Notes: generated by a model not told the origin, from the letters alone. A stretch of DNA of 64,000 nucleotides from Streptomyces rapamycinicus NRRL 5491 (GCF_024298965.1 NZ_CP085193.1:3100001-3164000); one strand, 5' to 3'; positions 36,331 through 45,092 are shown, counted from the stretch's first letter. A program made the numbers and translations.

Positions 36331-36993
36331 TCAGCCCGCGGGCAACTCGGCGGTATGGCCGCCGTCGGCGTCGTCCGCAAGGGGAAGGAAACGCACCGCG
36401 TGCGTGCCTGTGCGGCGTACATGGTCCCGCATGGCCTCGCCGGCGGCCTGGGCGTCACCATGCTCGAGGTGCTCGATGATCGCGAGGTGATCGCGCACCG
36501 CGATCTCCCAGCCGGCGTCGTGGAACCCGACCGGGACGCTGCTCGCCAGAAGCCCGAGCAGCCACATCAGCCGGGGAGACCGGCTGGCCCGGTTGATGAT
36601 GGCGTGGAAGTGGTCGTTGGCGGTTTCTCGCTGGGCCGGGTCCTTGTCGGAGGCCATCTCGTCCACCGCGGCCCGGAGTGAGGCGACCTCCTCCTTGGAG
36701 AGGTTGGCCGCGGCCCGCTCGGTCGCCAGTCCGGAGACCATGGCGTAGACCTCGTACTGATCGAGGATGTCCTGACGGCGGAAGTCCCAGACAAAGGATC
36801 CTCGCCGCGGAATGGTCTTGATGAGACCCTCCCGCTCAAGGGCGATCATGGCCTCGCGGATGGGCAGCCTGCTCAGCTCGAGCCGCTCGGCGAGCTCATC
36901 CTGGTTGATGCGCTCCCCCGGCTTGAGCTCCCCGGTAAAGATCGCCCGGCGAACCCACCGTGCGACTTCCTCCTGAAGGTTTGGCCGCGCCAT
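36331..36993 (-). CDS. GntR-family (FCD) transcriptional regulator
   Basis: The 220-aa FadR-subfamily regulator has an N-terminal winged helix (GELKPGERINQDELAERLELSRLPIREAM, EGLIKTIPRRGSFV). A helical FCD domain follows (residues about 80-205), with His residues of a metal/ligand site in NDHFHAII and RDHLAIIEHLEHGD. The ligand is usually a carboxylate or CoA intermediate that releases DNA. It lies among the cluster's operons, and candidate sites occur before its own gene and four others, so it is the likely local regulator. There is no obvious CDS overlap, so it is probably autonomous. Confidence 0.92.
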   Translation of the reverse strand: MARPNLQEEVARWVRRAIFTGELKPGERINQDELAERLELSRLPIREAMIALEREGLIKTIPRRGSFVWDFRRQDILDQYEVYAMVSGLATERAAANLSKEEVASLRAAVDEMASDKDPAQRETANDHFHAIINRASRSPRLMWLLGLLASSVPVGFHDAGWEIAVRDHLAIIEHLEHGDAQAAGEAMRDHVRRTGTHAVRFLPLADDADGGHTAELPAG

Positions 36994-37042
36994 CCCGCTC
37001 CCTCATTCATGGTTCGCGATGCACCCGCGAGGCCGTTTACAA

Positions 37043-37053
37043 TATCAAAGATC
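37043..37053. promoter_or_regulatory. Candidate GntR operator, site 4 (autoregulatory)
   Basis: TATCAAAGATC is the exact reverse complement of the GATCTTTGATA core at 27846. It lies 50 nt upstream of the gntR start, which fits autoregulation. Confidence 0.5.
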
Positions 37054-37130
37054 CGCGATGCGCCTCGACGGCGGTTCACGCCCGTCGCCCATCGCGCTCC
37101 GGCCCCCGGTGACCGGCGCCCCGGAACCGG

Positions 37131-37523
37131 TCATGGCCCGTCCGACGCGGCCCAGACCGCCGGGCGGGAGGAGTAGGCGACATACTCCTCGAACTGCCCC
37201 AATTCACGGTCGAACAACGCGTGCGAGACGAACGAGCCGACGACCGCGCCACTCGGATCCTTGACCGTCCCGGAGATGAAACACCGGTCGCCACTGCGCG
37301 CCCGTCCGGTGACTTCATGGTGCGTCCGTCGCAGCCCCCGGCGCCGGAACAGGGCCAGCACGGCCGCACGCCCGTACACCTCGTGGCGCCCGGCCCCCGG
37401 CGGCTCCTCGACGTACGGGGGGTGCGAGTACCGCGCCGACTCACTGAAGCAGTTCGCCGCGCCGGCGAAGTCGCCGGACTCGAGGCACCGGAAGTACCTC
37501 TCGATGAGATCGAAGGCATCCAC
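37131..37523 (-). CDS. SnoaL-like/NTF2-fold protein
   Basis: The 130-aa product starts at GTG 37523 (GGGAGG 6 nt upstream) with VDAFDLIERYFRCLESGDFAGAANCFSESARYSHPPY, the opening helix and strand of the SnoaL/NTF2 fold. Later strands include CFISGTVKDPSGAVVGSFVSHALFD. Family members act as small isomerases, cyclases or hydratases, or have no known catalysis. The longer upstream reading is arginine-rich and not family-like. An operator-like site lies 19 nt upstream, placing it in the regulon. Confidence 0.82.
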   Translation of the reverse strand: MDAFDLIERYFRCLESGDFAGAANCFSESARYSHPPYVEEPPGAGRHEVYGRAAVLALFRRRGLRRTHHEVTGRARSGDRCFISGTVKDPSGAVVGSFVSHALFDRELGQFEEYVAYSSRPAVWAASDGP

Positions 37524-37541
37524 GGCATCCCTCCCAGATTT

Positions 37542-37552
37542 TATCTTTGATA
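37542..37552. promoter_or_regulatory. Candidate GntR operator, site 5
   Basis: TATCTTTGATA lies in the SnoaL-like gene leader and differs at one position from the site at 27846. It is followed by the AT-rich ACATTATCC. Confidence 0.5.
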
Positions 37553-37627
37553 CATTATCCCATCCTCTCGCGCAGGGGCAAGCAGCGCTCCAGGAACGCC
37601 GACCGGGAGCAAGGTCGTCGCCAGGGG

Positions 37628-37790
37628 TCACCCACGTTCCACCACGGTCGCGTTGGCCATCCCGCCTCCCTCGCACATCGTCTGCAGCCCGTAGCAGCCT
37701 CCGGTCCGGTGGAGCTGGTGGACCAGCGTCGTCATCAGCCGGGCGCCGGTCGCGCCCAGCGGATGCCCTGAGCGCGATGGTGCCGCCGAA
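37628..37790 (-). pseudogene. C-terminal thiolase fragment
   Basis: GHPLGATGARLMTTLVHQL and TMCEGGGMANATVVERG are the active-site and C-terminal segments of an acetyl-CoA acetyltransferase. The N-terminal 300 or more residues are missing and the frame breaks just before GHPLG. It is a remnant from an earlier cluster gene, truncated by the recombination that also left the IS3 piece next to it. Confidence 0.8.
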
Positions 37791-37979
37791 GGGAGAAGTA
37801 CGAGTTCCCCGCGCGCTTTCAAGTTGCCGCGATCTCCTCCGTTATCATCTTGTGCTTCCTGGCCACCCTCTTGTCGTAGCGGTCAGGTGCCTGTCCGGAA
37901 ACGCATGACACCTCAACATGGGCCTGACCTGGAATTCTGGGCATGCGTTATGCGGCTGACGTCAGCGTTGTTGATGTTG

Positions 37980-38180
37980 TTCGGGACGCGGTCTCGTGGG
38001 CGATCGGGCTGCGGTGCCCGGCTGGTGTACTGGGCGCCGAGGTCGGTGTGCACCGATCGCCGCGGCGAGGCCGCCGCGGGCGTGTTCGGCGGCGGCCAGG
38101 CCGCCGGTGACAAGTTCGGTGCGCATGTGATCCGCGATCTCCCAGCCGGTCAGGCGGCGCGAGGCGAGGTCGATCACGGT
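37980..38180 (-). pseudogene. IS3-family transposase fragment
   Basis: VIDLASRRLTGWEIADHMRTELV is the first part of an IS3-type integrase core, and HTDLGAQYTSRA appears in a second frame where the second catalytic Asp region should be. Only about 65 residues survive, with a frameshift, so it is dead. Confidence 0.75.
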
Positions 38181-38256
38181 ATAAGTTACGTGGAATCAGG
38201 CTGAAGGATGGACCAGCCGTCGAGGGCGGTACGTGGGCCCAGGTCTCGCGTTGAGC

Positions 38257-38502
38257 GTGTTCGTGACGGCGTTGTCGGAGAAGTGGCCGGTCCTGGAACG
38301 GCATGAGCGGGCGGCCGAGTGGCTGCAGATCGGGTTGGATCTGGGCCGGGCGCCCCGGACGATCGACGCGTACGCCCGTGGTCTGAGCGAGTTCTTGCTG
38401 GCGTGCGAGCGGGACGGGATCGATCCGGAGGGGGCCAACCGCAGTCATGTGGCCTCGTTTGTAGGTGAGTTGAGGACGCAATTGCCGCTGCCCGTAAGGT
38501 GA
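38257..38502 (+). pseudogene. N-terminal fragment of a tyrosine recombinase
   Basis: ALSEKWPVLERHERAAEWLQIGLDLGRAPRTIDAYARGLSEFLLACERDG resembles, in successive blocks, the SAM-like core-binding domain of a phage-type or transposon-type integrase. The catalytic domain is absent, because at 38500 the sequence switches to a serine-recombinase tail. Confidence 0.65.
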
Positions 38503-38890
38503 TCGCCGCCTGCGACGCCAAGCTCGCCACCCACCGCGCCGCTCTCCAAGCGGGCGCGGACCCCGCCGTCGTCACCCAGTGGATCACCGAAACTCAGGCC
38601 CGCCGGGTGAGAGCCGGAGCTGAGCTGCGCGCCTCACCGAAGGGGGCGGGGCCCGGATGTCCCGCGACGAGATCGCCCGGCTCGTCCGCTCGATCAAGGA
38701 CCTGGCCACCGTGGTGCGCCAGGCCGAGCCCGAGGACAAGGCCGAGATCTACCGACAGCTCGGGCTGCGGCTCACCTATGGTTCCGGGAAACACAAAGTG
38801 CTGGCCGAGATGAGACTCGACCAGCACTCGCGCGAAGCCCGTGGGCCATCAGCACGTGTCCGAGGCCCGACACGCACCATACGTACACGC
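38499..38890 (+). pseudogene. C-terminal fragment of a serine recombinase
   Basis: IAACDAKLATHRAALQAGAD and WITETQARRV lie in one frame. After a shift, MSRDEIARLVRSIKDLATVV and KAEIYRQLGLRLTYGSG continue in another. Together they form the coiled-coil and tail region of a large serine recombinase. The catalytic and zinc domains are missing. Confidence 0.7.
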
Positions 38891-38984
38891 CGGTGTTGCG
38901 GGGCGAGCTGCTCCTGCCGTAGTCCCCGGGTTCAAGCCGTCGGCGGCGCGCCGTGACATCGACGACACGCCGCCACCTCCTACG

Positions 38985-39080
38985 GCGCGGCGGAGATGAG
39001 ATCGCCCAGGTCGTCCGCTCGATCAAGGACCTGGCCACCGTGGTGCGCCAGGCCGGGTCCGAGGACAGGGCCGAGATCTA
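38985..39080 (+). repeat. Second partial copy of the recombinase tail
   Basis: This stretch of about 95 bp repeats 38661-38755 with few mismatches (GAGATCGCCC, TCGATCAAGGACCTGGCCAC) and then breaks into unrelated DNA. The stretch to 39265 holds no gene that I can support. Confidence 0.7.
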
Positions 39081-39265
39081 GGGAACGTGGCCTATGGCCC
39101 GCGTCGATCTCGTGCTGCTTCACCAGTTCCGCAGCTGGGTGAAGCTCTTCCACGAGAAGCTCGGGGGGCCGTGCCGACACCAAGCCCTTGCCCATAACGA
39201 TGGCAGCGGCTCTCGGGCGGCTCCAACCACGGGTGACGCAAGGCTGGCGCAGGCCGCCACACCGG

Positions 39266-40072
39266 TCAACGGTCGCGGTCACGATCGAGATGGAGACCAT
39301 CGCCTTGGCGGCTGCGCGGCGGAGGGCAAGCTGCTTCCGACACGTCGTGGGACGACAGCACCCCCGGTCGACCCGGGGCCAGGGTTACGTCGAATCGCAG
39401 GCATGCCGCGACATGAGGGGAGTCGCCCAGCGGGGTGTTGGTGAACCTTTGGGTGATACTGACACTCTGCCGATGCCGTTCGACCAGGGCGTGGGGGCCA
39501 ACGGCGTGTGCTATCTCGCTAGACGTCAACTCTCCGCCACCGGCATCGCTCGCCAACTGTTCCCGAGCTTTGAAAGCCTTCCGGTAGACAGTGTCTAGTT
39601 CCCGCTCTCTGAGGTCCAACCCCTGGCGGGGGCAAGCCTTCAGCAAGCGCGTCGTTACCGAGGCACCCAGGGCGCGCATGGGGGTGATGGTGTAGGAGTA
39701 GCAGCGAGTGACCTGTCCGCGTCCTCCCGCGATCGGGCTGCCGTCGTCGTAATGAGAGGTGAAGGCGGCCACGACCTCGGCTACGGTGTCGTGGACCGTG
39801 TAGGAGTCCAGGTTTGCGGTCCGCGAGACCTGCCACAGCGTGAAGTGAACGTGGGCGGACGAGGGGAACGGTGTGTTCCCACTCTGCCGGATGGCGCGGC
39901 CGAACGCATGGGCCAGGTCGGAGGACGCCTTGATGGCCGCCTGCTTGTTGTGGTGCGCCGTCCTTTCCTGCCCGATGTACACGCTGACGATGCCGACGAG
40001 TGCGAGGACGCAGACCGCACCGAGGGCCTTGGCCCACGGTGCGGTGCGTCCCCTTCCGGGATCACGCCTCAA
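39266..40072 (-). CDS. Single-TM hypothetical protein
   Basis: The 268-aa protein starts at TTG 40072, with CAGGAGG about 8 nt upstream. A TM anchor follows a short basic N-terminus (ALGAVCVLALVGIVSVYIG), then a coiled segment and an extracytoplasmic domain. That domain contains HFTLWQVSRTANLDSYTVHDTVAEVV and RCYSYTITPMRALGASVTTRLLKACP. The last 50 residues look less native and may be read-through into recombined DNA. I do not recognise a family. Confidence 0.6.
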   Translation of the reverse strand: MRRDPGRGRTAPWAKALGAVCVLALVGIVSVYIGQERTAHHNKQAAIKASSDLAHAFGRAIRQSGNTPFPSSAHVHFTLWQVSRTANLDSYTVHDTVAEVVAAFTSHYDDGSPIAGGRGQVTRCYSYTITPMRALGASVTTRLLKACPRQGLDLRERELDTVYRKAFKAREQLASDAGGGELTSSEIAHAVGPHALVERHRQSVSITQRFTNTPLGDSPHVAACLRFDVTLAPGRPGVLSSHDVSEAACPPPRSRQGDGLHLDRDRDR

Positions 40073-40346
40073 GGGCGTTGCCTCCTGCTGTCCGGGGCGT
40101 CGTTCGCCTCGCGCAGACTTCCGGTCGCCTGCTGCGCAGCGCGTGAGTACGCGCGAGTTCCGGTCTTGTTGGGTGATAGCTCTTCCTGCTGATGCACCCG
40201 CTGTCCGTCGAGAGGCACGTGAAGTCCCCATCCCCGTTCTGCGCCTTGACGAGCTTGTTGACTCCCTCGGGAGCGGAACAGGCCCGTTTTCCGTCGTAGC
40301 TGCGGTCGGGATTGACATAGCCGATCTTCTTGTCGCCGAGCCTCCA
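40062..40346 (-). CDS. N-terminally truncated hypothetical fragment
   Basis: This open frame (about 94 codons, no convincing start) has high GC3 and reads IGYVNPDRSYDGKRACSAPEGV and GDGDFTCLSTDSGC, which looks like genuine exported-protein sequence with paired cysteines. It overlaps the next gene start by 11 nt, suggesting former translational coupling. Its 5' end is missing. Confidence 0.35.
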   Translation of the reverse strand, partial: WRLGDKKIGYVNPDRSYDGKRACSAPEGVNKLVKAQNGDGDFTCLSTDSGCISRKSYHPTRPELARTHALRSRRPEVCARRTTPRTAGGNALEA

Positions 40347-40399
40347 TCACCCCGGAACGCCTCAGAAAGAATTCTCAGTCCGTAGCGTCGGGCGGCATC

Positions 40400-40930
40400 T
40401 CACCTCTCGGCGTATTGCAGGAACAGCACACCCAGGACGACGAGTCCGGCGGCTTCCAGAATGGAGACCGCGACCAGAAGGGCGCTGTCCATGCTGTGGC
40501 ACCAGAAGGTGATAAGCGCGGCAAAGGGAGTGACGAGGAAGGCCACCAGATCGACGACTGTCTGTGTGGTCTTGCGCGAGATCCGTCTGTCGTCGCTGCG
40601 ATGGTAGGTCTCCCAGCCGAACAGCGGTTCCTCCACGTTTGTGGCCTCGGCGAGCCGGGACGCGAGCTCGGTGCGGACGTAGCGTCCGATGGCTGAGATC
40701 TTTTCGTCGTTGACCAGGTGCGTCCATCCGAGCACAAGACACACCACCGGAAGGGCCAGGATCAGCTGCGGGTAGTCCGTCTGCGCGGCGACAGCCGCGA
40801 CGGCGGTCACCGCCGCGAGCGTCACGTACAGCAGGTTGTCCCGAAAGCCGATACGTGCCCGCTGCTCGTCCTTGATCTGTGCGTACTCGGCAAGGAGTAG
40901 GGCGCTAGTGCTCCGTTCGCTGTCCGTCAT
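40400..40930 (-). CDS. Four-TM membrane protein
   Basis: The 176-aa protein begins with the hydrophilic helix SALLLAEYAQIKDEQRARIG. Two hydrophobic hairpins follow: about residues 30-68 (LLYVTLAAVTAVAAVAA and LILALPVVCLVLGW) and about 125-172. No catalytic motif is present. The two-by-2TM layout resembles membrane effector proteins of bacterial conflict systems. It lies 150 bp downstream of the NUDIX-PNP-TM operon behind a hairpin terminator, so it is probably a separate but related unit. Confidence 0.7.
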   Translation of the reverse strand: MTDSERSTSALLLAEYAQIKDEQRARIGFRDNLLYVTLAAVTAVAAVAAQTDYPQLILALPVVCLVLGWTHLVNDEKISAIGRYVRTELASRLAEATNVEEPLFGWETYHRSDDRRISRKTTQTVVDLVAFLVTPFAALITFWCHSMDSALLVAVSILEAAGLVVLGVLFLQYAER

Positions 40931-41016
40931 GACTGGCTGTCACCCTCGTTTTCGCGACACCGTGGCAGGGGGGTGGCTCGGTGGTATTCATACTCGGCCC
41001 GTGGTGCCTGGACCTT

Positions 41017-41048
41017 CAGGGAGCTGCCGTGCTCTCGGCAGCTCCCTG
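41017..41048 (-). terminator. Hairpin terminator of the NUDIX-PNP-TM operon
   Basis: Perfect 13-bp arms (CAGGGAGCTGCCG and its complement) around a 6-nt loop lie 34 nt beyond the stop of the multi-TM gene. There is no U-tract, as is common in streptomycetes. Confidence 0.7.
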
Positions 41049-41081
41049 GCCGGTCGGCCTCCGGATCCGGTCCGGGAGGAC

Positions 41082-43130
41082 TCAGTCGGTGCTGTTCGCG
41101 GGCGGTGGACTGTCGGCGTTGTTCCGCTCGACCCAGGCCTTCCCGTCGGCCGCGATGCCCTCCAGGAGACGAAAAGTATGGGCGAAGCCGGCCGCGTCGA
41201 GGTTGATCTGCGAGAGGTCCCGGGCGTTCTCGTACGGTTCGAGCTGGTGGCTGTCGGCGTCCTTGATCCGGATGGTTCTGGCCGGGCCGTTGGAGAGGAG
41301 CAGCGCCATCTCGTAGCCGATGCGGTCGTCCTCGGTGACCTGCACGGAGGAGAACGCGTCGAAGCGGTAGTTGGTGCGTTGTTCGCCCGGGCGAGTGGCA
41401 CGGGCGAAGTCGACTACGGTGCTGATCTCGCGGATACCGTTCCGTGTGGCCAGGAACAGCCGGAGGGTGTATCGGGAGTAGCGCCAGGGGCCGCCTCGGC
41501 GCCGTGCTCGTCTGTAGGGGCGTGCCGGTGTCGTCAGGATCGTGTGGGCGATGATGTCGTACCAGGTGAGCTGGTGGTGACGGAGCACATCGGCGGTGAA
41601 CAGGATCTTGTCGTGGCTGAGCCACGCCTCCATCTCGGCGTCGGAGGGCCGGATGGCTTCCAGTTGCTCCTTCCAGCGCTGGAACTCCTCCTCACGTGCG
41701 TACATCCGCAGGTGGTACTCCTGCGTCTCCTCGGCGAACCGCTGTTCCTCGCTGCGTATGTGCAGCCACACCGACGCTGCCCGGCGCCCGCTCCCGATGG
41801 CGCCGATGAACACGGCGAACGTCAGGAGCCCGTGGAGCGCACTCGCCGAACCTGTCGCGGCGGTGGCGGTGGCGGCCAGGGACGTGAGGCCCAGGACGGC
41901 GAGGGCGGGCACGCAGGCGAGTTTCGTCGTCACCGGAGTCCGGTACTGCTGTCGGTGGGCGAACAGCGTGCCGTTGTTGTGGCGGTCCTTGGCGTCCCGG
42001 GCCAGGTAGCGGATCAGCCAGTTGACCCGGTCGACGCTGATTCTGCTCTCCCGGTAGAGGAACGCGACCTCGGCGGCCAGAACGGCGCGGATGCCAGTGG
42101 TGTGGGCGAGCCACTCGGGCCGGTCGCACCCGTGCGGCACGTACGTGCCGAAGTAGTGCTCGAAGGACTTGCGGACGCCGCTGGTGAACCCGTCCGCCGC
42201 GAGGGTCCCGCCGCCCGCGGACGCGGGGGAGGGAACAGCCGGGGAGTGGGCCGGATCCGGTACCGGCTCCTGGTTCGACGCTTGGCCCAGCTCCTGCTCC
42301 TTGGACTGGAGCCGGTGCTTGTTGTGCCACCATCGCTGGCCGAACCTGGCGGCGAGGAATCCGGTGCCGAGCGCGATCAGCAGCTCGACGATCGCGGTCA
42401 GCGGCTCCGCGATCACTGCCGAGATCCCGAGGAATCCCGCAGTGACGACGAACAGACCGGTCCAGGCCGCCAGGCGAGGATGGTGACGGAAAGCGGTGCT
42501 CTCCTCGGGAGGCCGGGTCCGTGCCCCGATGGGATCGGGCTCGAAGTAGTACCGCACCCGCCGGGAGCGGTCACCACGGAACTGCCCGGCCTTGGCGAGC
42601 TCGCAGATCTCGGCCCACAGGGTGGCTTTTGTCCGGCTGGTGAGCACGAGGTCGAGGTGGTGGACGATCAGGTCACGCTGGGGCGGTGCCAGATCCCTCA
42701 GCCGCTTCAGCACGGCGGCGGTCTCACTGTCAGCTTTGCCGGGCAGTGCCAGCAGATCGAAGACGACCTGCAGACCGGGCTTCCAGTCCTTGTCCTCGGC
42801 GTAGCCCTGCATGACGTCCCGCGTCCGGTCCAGCTGACGGCGCTCCTCGGCACTGAGGTCGTGGTGGGCGCGTTTGCTGAGCATGGCGAGCGCCCAGTGG
42901 AAGCGGATCTGCGGGCCGTCGTGGTTGTGGGTGATCGCGTCCCAGATCAGTTCCCGCGCCCGGCCGGGTAAGCCTTCTTCCAGACAACGGACACCGACCT
43001 CGTACTTCTTCTGGGGCGAGGCGTCCGGCGGGACAATGTTGTTGATGGTGGAGTCGAATATGATCCCGGCCTGGGCGCCGACGAAGGAGTCGTGCGCCTC
43101 GTTGTGCGTGGAGGGGAAGCCCTCGGTCAT
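41082..43130 (-). CDS. Multi-TM protein with N-terminal amyloid-like motif
   Basis: The 682-aa product has a short motif near residues 16-30 (FVGAQAGIIFDSTIN). An alpha-helical TPR-like region follows (about 40-185; YEVGVRCLEEGLPGRARELIWDA). A first TM hairpin lies at about 221-262, a Pro/Ala linker at about 288-305, and a helical region with a second TM hairpin at about 402-447. A cytoplasmic C-terminal half reads FDAFSSVQVTEDDRIGYEM. The start overlaps the upstream PNP gene stop (ATGA). Its motif aligns with one in the PNP protein (AG-[EI]-[VI]-x-[GD]-S-T-[VI]), suggesting the two associate. It is a candidate membrane effector; enzymatic motifs are not visible. Confidence 0.85.
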   Translation of the reverse strand: MTEGFPSTHNEAHDSFVGAQAGIIFDSTINNIVPPDASPQKKYEVGVRCLEEGLPGRARELIWDAITHNHDGPQIRFHWALAMLSKRAHHDLSAEERRQLDRTRDVMQGYAEDKDWKPGLQVVFDLLALPGKADSETAAVLKRLRDLAPPQRDLIVHHLDLVLTSRTKATLWAEICELAKAGQFRGDRSRRVRYYFEPDPIGARTRPPEESTAFRHHPRLAAWTGLFVVTAGFLGISAVIAEPLTAIVELLIALGTGFLAARFGQRWWHNKHRLQSKEQELGQASNQEPVPDPAHSPAVPSPASAGGGTLAADGFTSGVRKSFEHYFGTYVPHGCDRPEWLAHTTGIRAVLAAEVAFLYRESRISVDRVNWLIRYLARDAKDRHNNGTLFAHRQQYRTPVTTKLACVPALAVLGLTSLAATATAATGSASALHGLLTFAVFIGAIGSGRRAASVWLHIRSEEQRFAEETQEYHLRMYAREEEFQRWKEQLEAIRPSDAEMEAWLSHDKILFTADVLRHHQLTWYDIIAHTILTTPARPYRRARRRGGPWRYSRYTLRLFLATRNGIREISTVVDFARATRPGEQRTNYRFDAFSSVQVTEDDRIGYEMALLLSNGPARTIRIKDADSHQLEPYENARDLSQINLDAAGFAHTFRLLEGIAADGKAWVERNNADSPPPANSTD

Positions 43131-44320
43131 GCCGGTTCACCCGCCGCCGCGATCAAGGACGCAAGACCGGAGGCCAGTTCCGGGTGGCCGTCGAGCAGGC
43201 CGCGTAACTTCCTGAGCGCCATAGCTGCCTTCTTCGGAGGCGCCGGGGCGTTCGCGGTGCACTTCTCCGCTGCGCGCCTCGCGATGCTCAGTTCGGCCTG
43301 TGCCTCATGGTGAATGTCCGCGTCGAGGGTCCCGTCGGCGTGGTGTCGTGCCAGGTGCTCCCGGAAGCGGTCCAGCTCCGCGACCAGTTCCGCCGGGGTG
43401 GATGCCTTCGGAGCTGCCCCGCTGACATGGACGGTGCTGCCGGTGACCTCTCCGGCCATGATTCCCACCGTGCTGGAAAAGGCCGTGTTGACGACGCTTC
43501 CGCCGCCCCTGCCAGTTCTGTCTTTCTGAGCCATGACAATCTGCTCCTCTTCCTCTGCTTCCACTGCCAGTTCTGCTTCCTTGATCAGTTCCGCAGCCAG
43601 CCGTACCGCGAAAGCCGCCGCGTTCGCCGCGGCGCGCGGTTGCCGATCGCGGTCCTCCGCGCCGTTCTTCGTGCCGTCCGCCCGGTCACTGATGCCACGG
43701 ACGACGCCGACCGGCAGGCCGCTGAGATGGCCGGCCTGTGCCACGCCGGCGGCTTCCATGTCGATCGCGAACGCGTCGTTGTAGTGCTGCCGGAGCCATG
43801 CGGCCTCGGCGGAGTTCCGCGAGTTCTGCAGGACCTCACCGGCGGCTATCGGGCCGAAGTGCACCCGCGGCACTTCCCCGTTCTCCGGTGCGTGGCCGGC
43901 CCGGTCCGTCATCCGGGCCAGATGCTGGCCGAGCTGGATGATGGGGTGCGGCGCCTCCCACACCCGGGGCCGCGCCTTGAGCCCGTCGTCCTCGCTGGTC
44001 GCGCCGTGGTAGGCGTACACATGGGTGGCCATCACCACGTCGCCCAGCGCGATCGAGCTCCGCATGCGGCCGGCGACACCGACGAACAGCACGGCTGCCG
44101 GAGAGAAGTGCTCGATAGCGCGCTCCGCCAGCACTGCGGCCGAATGGTTCCCCTTGCTCGTCAGACCGAGTGCCACACGGCACGAGGTGCCCGGCACCGT
44201 CCCGACCTCGAACCGCGTGCCGGTCTTGTGCACGGTCACCTGCGGATCGGCCAGTTTCCGGTGCACGGCCTCGTATTCAAGATTGAGGGCGGTGAGAATC
44301 ACCACCAGGTCATTTGGCAT
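43127..44320 (-). CDS. Nucleosidase/PNP-domain protein with amyloid-like motif
   Basis: Residues 1-245 of this 397-aa protein form a PNP_UDP/MTA-SAH nucleosidase domain: VVILTALNLEYEAV, LFVGVAGRM, FAIDMEAAGVAQAG, VVRGISDRADGTKNG. An acidic linker and a Gly-rich motif follow (274-300, ending IMAGEVTGSTVHV). A C-terminal helical domain spans about 303-395. Such nucleosidase domains occur as N-terminal modules of bacterial and fungal NLR-like immune proteins, but there is no NTPase here. It may hydrolyse or sense a purine nucleoside. Six nt separate it from the NUDIX gene, and it overlaps the TM gene by 4 nt. Confidence 0.88.
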   Translation of the reverse strand: MPNDLVVILTALNLEYEAVHRKLADPQVTVHKTGTRFEVGTVPGTSCRVALGLTSKGNHSAAVLAERAIEHFSPAAVLFVGVAGRMRSSIALGDVVMATHVYAYHGATSEDDGLKARPRVWEAPHPIIQLGQHLARMTDRAGHAPENGEVPRVHFGPIAAGEVLQNSRNSAEAAWLRQHYNDAFAIDMEAAGVAQAGHLSGLPVGVVRGISDRADGTKNGAEDRDRQPRAAANAAAFAVRLAAELIKEAELAVEAEEEEQIVMAQKDRTGRGGGSVVNTAFSSTVGIMAGEVTGSTVHVSGAAPKASTPAELVAELDRFREHLARHHADGTLDADIHHEAQAELSIARRAAEKCTANAPAPPKKAAMALRKLRGLLDGHPELASGLASLIAAAGEPA

Positions 44321-44326
44321 TTCTTC

Positions 44327-45085
44327 TCATTCCTTCGCGTCTTCCTCTGTTCGTTCTTCCGCCTGCTGTTCCGCCGGTGCCGGCACGGGCCGGACCAGCG
44401 GAGGCGAGAGCACCGTGGTCGGTCCCGCGCGGAACAGGCGTGCGGGGCGCCCCACCGTGGTCCTGCGTCCCGTCCCGGCCGGAACGATGAACCCGTCCAC
44501 GGCCTGGACCTTCCGGTAGAAATTCCGGGTGTCGAGCGTGACGCCCCACACCGCCTCGTACACCTGCCGCAACTCGGCGATGGTGAAAAGGTCTCCACAG
44601 AACGCCGTGGCCAGTGCGGAGAACTCGAGTTTCGTACGGGCGCGTTCAATTCCGTCCGTCACTATCCGATCGTGATCGAAAGCGAGCTTCATCTGCCCGG
44701 AAAGGACCGTGTCCGTCGGAATCCATGAGGCATTCGCGGCATCCGTTCCCGCGACCGGCTCAGGAAGGCGCGGCGCGATCGCCAGATGCGCAACCGAGAC
44801 GACCCGCCCACGCGGATCGCGCCCTGGATCCCCATAGGTGGCCAACTGCTCCAGATGAAACTGCCGGGCATCAACAGCGGTTTCCTCGCCCAGCTCGCGG
44901 CGAGCGGCCTCCGGGATCGCCTCACCGGCGTGGTTGAGGAAACCGCCGGGCAGCGCCTGCATGCCAGCGAAGGGTTCCTTGCCCCGCTCCACGAGCAGGA
45001 CACACAGCCGCCCCTCACGCAACGTCAGGATTACAAGGTCAACTGTGAGCAGAACGGACGGCGGCGCCCAGGAATCATCACGCAT
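44327..45085 (-). CDS. NUDIX domain protein with winged-helix tail (NrtR-like)
   Basis: The N-terminal NUDIX domain of this 252-aa protein spans residues about 8-150, with the box GGFLNHAGEAIPEAARREL then GEET. It has one extra residue between the first Gly and Glu and Ala for the usual Gly after EE-T, so catalysis is uncertain. The C-terminal region (FTIAELRQVYEAVWGVTLDTRNFYRKVQAVDGF) matches the winged helix of NrtR-type regulators. The ATG at 45085 has no ribosome site and lies 7 nt from a TANNNT -10 box, so the mRNA may be leaderless. An ADP-ribose or nucleotide signal could relieve repression of its own operon. Confidence 0.88.
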   Translation of the reverse strand: MRDDSWAPPSVLLTVDLVILTLREGRLCVLLVERGKEPFAGMQALPGGFLNHAGEAIPEAARRELGEETAVDARQFHLEQLATYGDPGRDPRGRVVSVAHLAIAPRLPEPVAGTDAANASWIPTDTVLSGQMKLAFDHDRIVTDGIERARTKLEFSALATAFCGDLFTIAELRQVYEAVWGVTLDTRNFYRKVQAVDGFIVPAGTGRRTTVGRPARLFRAGPTTVLSPPLVRPVPAPAEQQAEERTEEDAKE

Positions 45086-45092
45086 GGTGCCG

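Noticed and set aside
35740..36490. Plus-strand frames around 35.9-36.5 kb as genes
   Set aside because: Arg/Pro-rich with no motifs, and they overlap the GntR gene antisense.
38870..38960. A second tRNA at the recombinase tail (VRGPTRTIRTR reading)
   Set aside because: The sequence cannot be folded into a cloverleaf; only a vague resemblance to a tRNA-derived tail.
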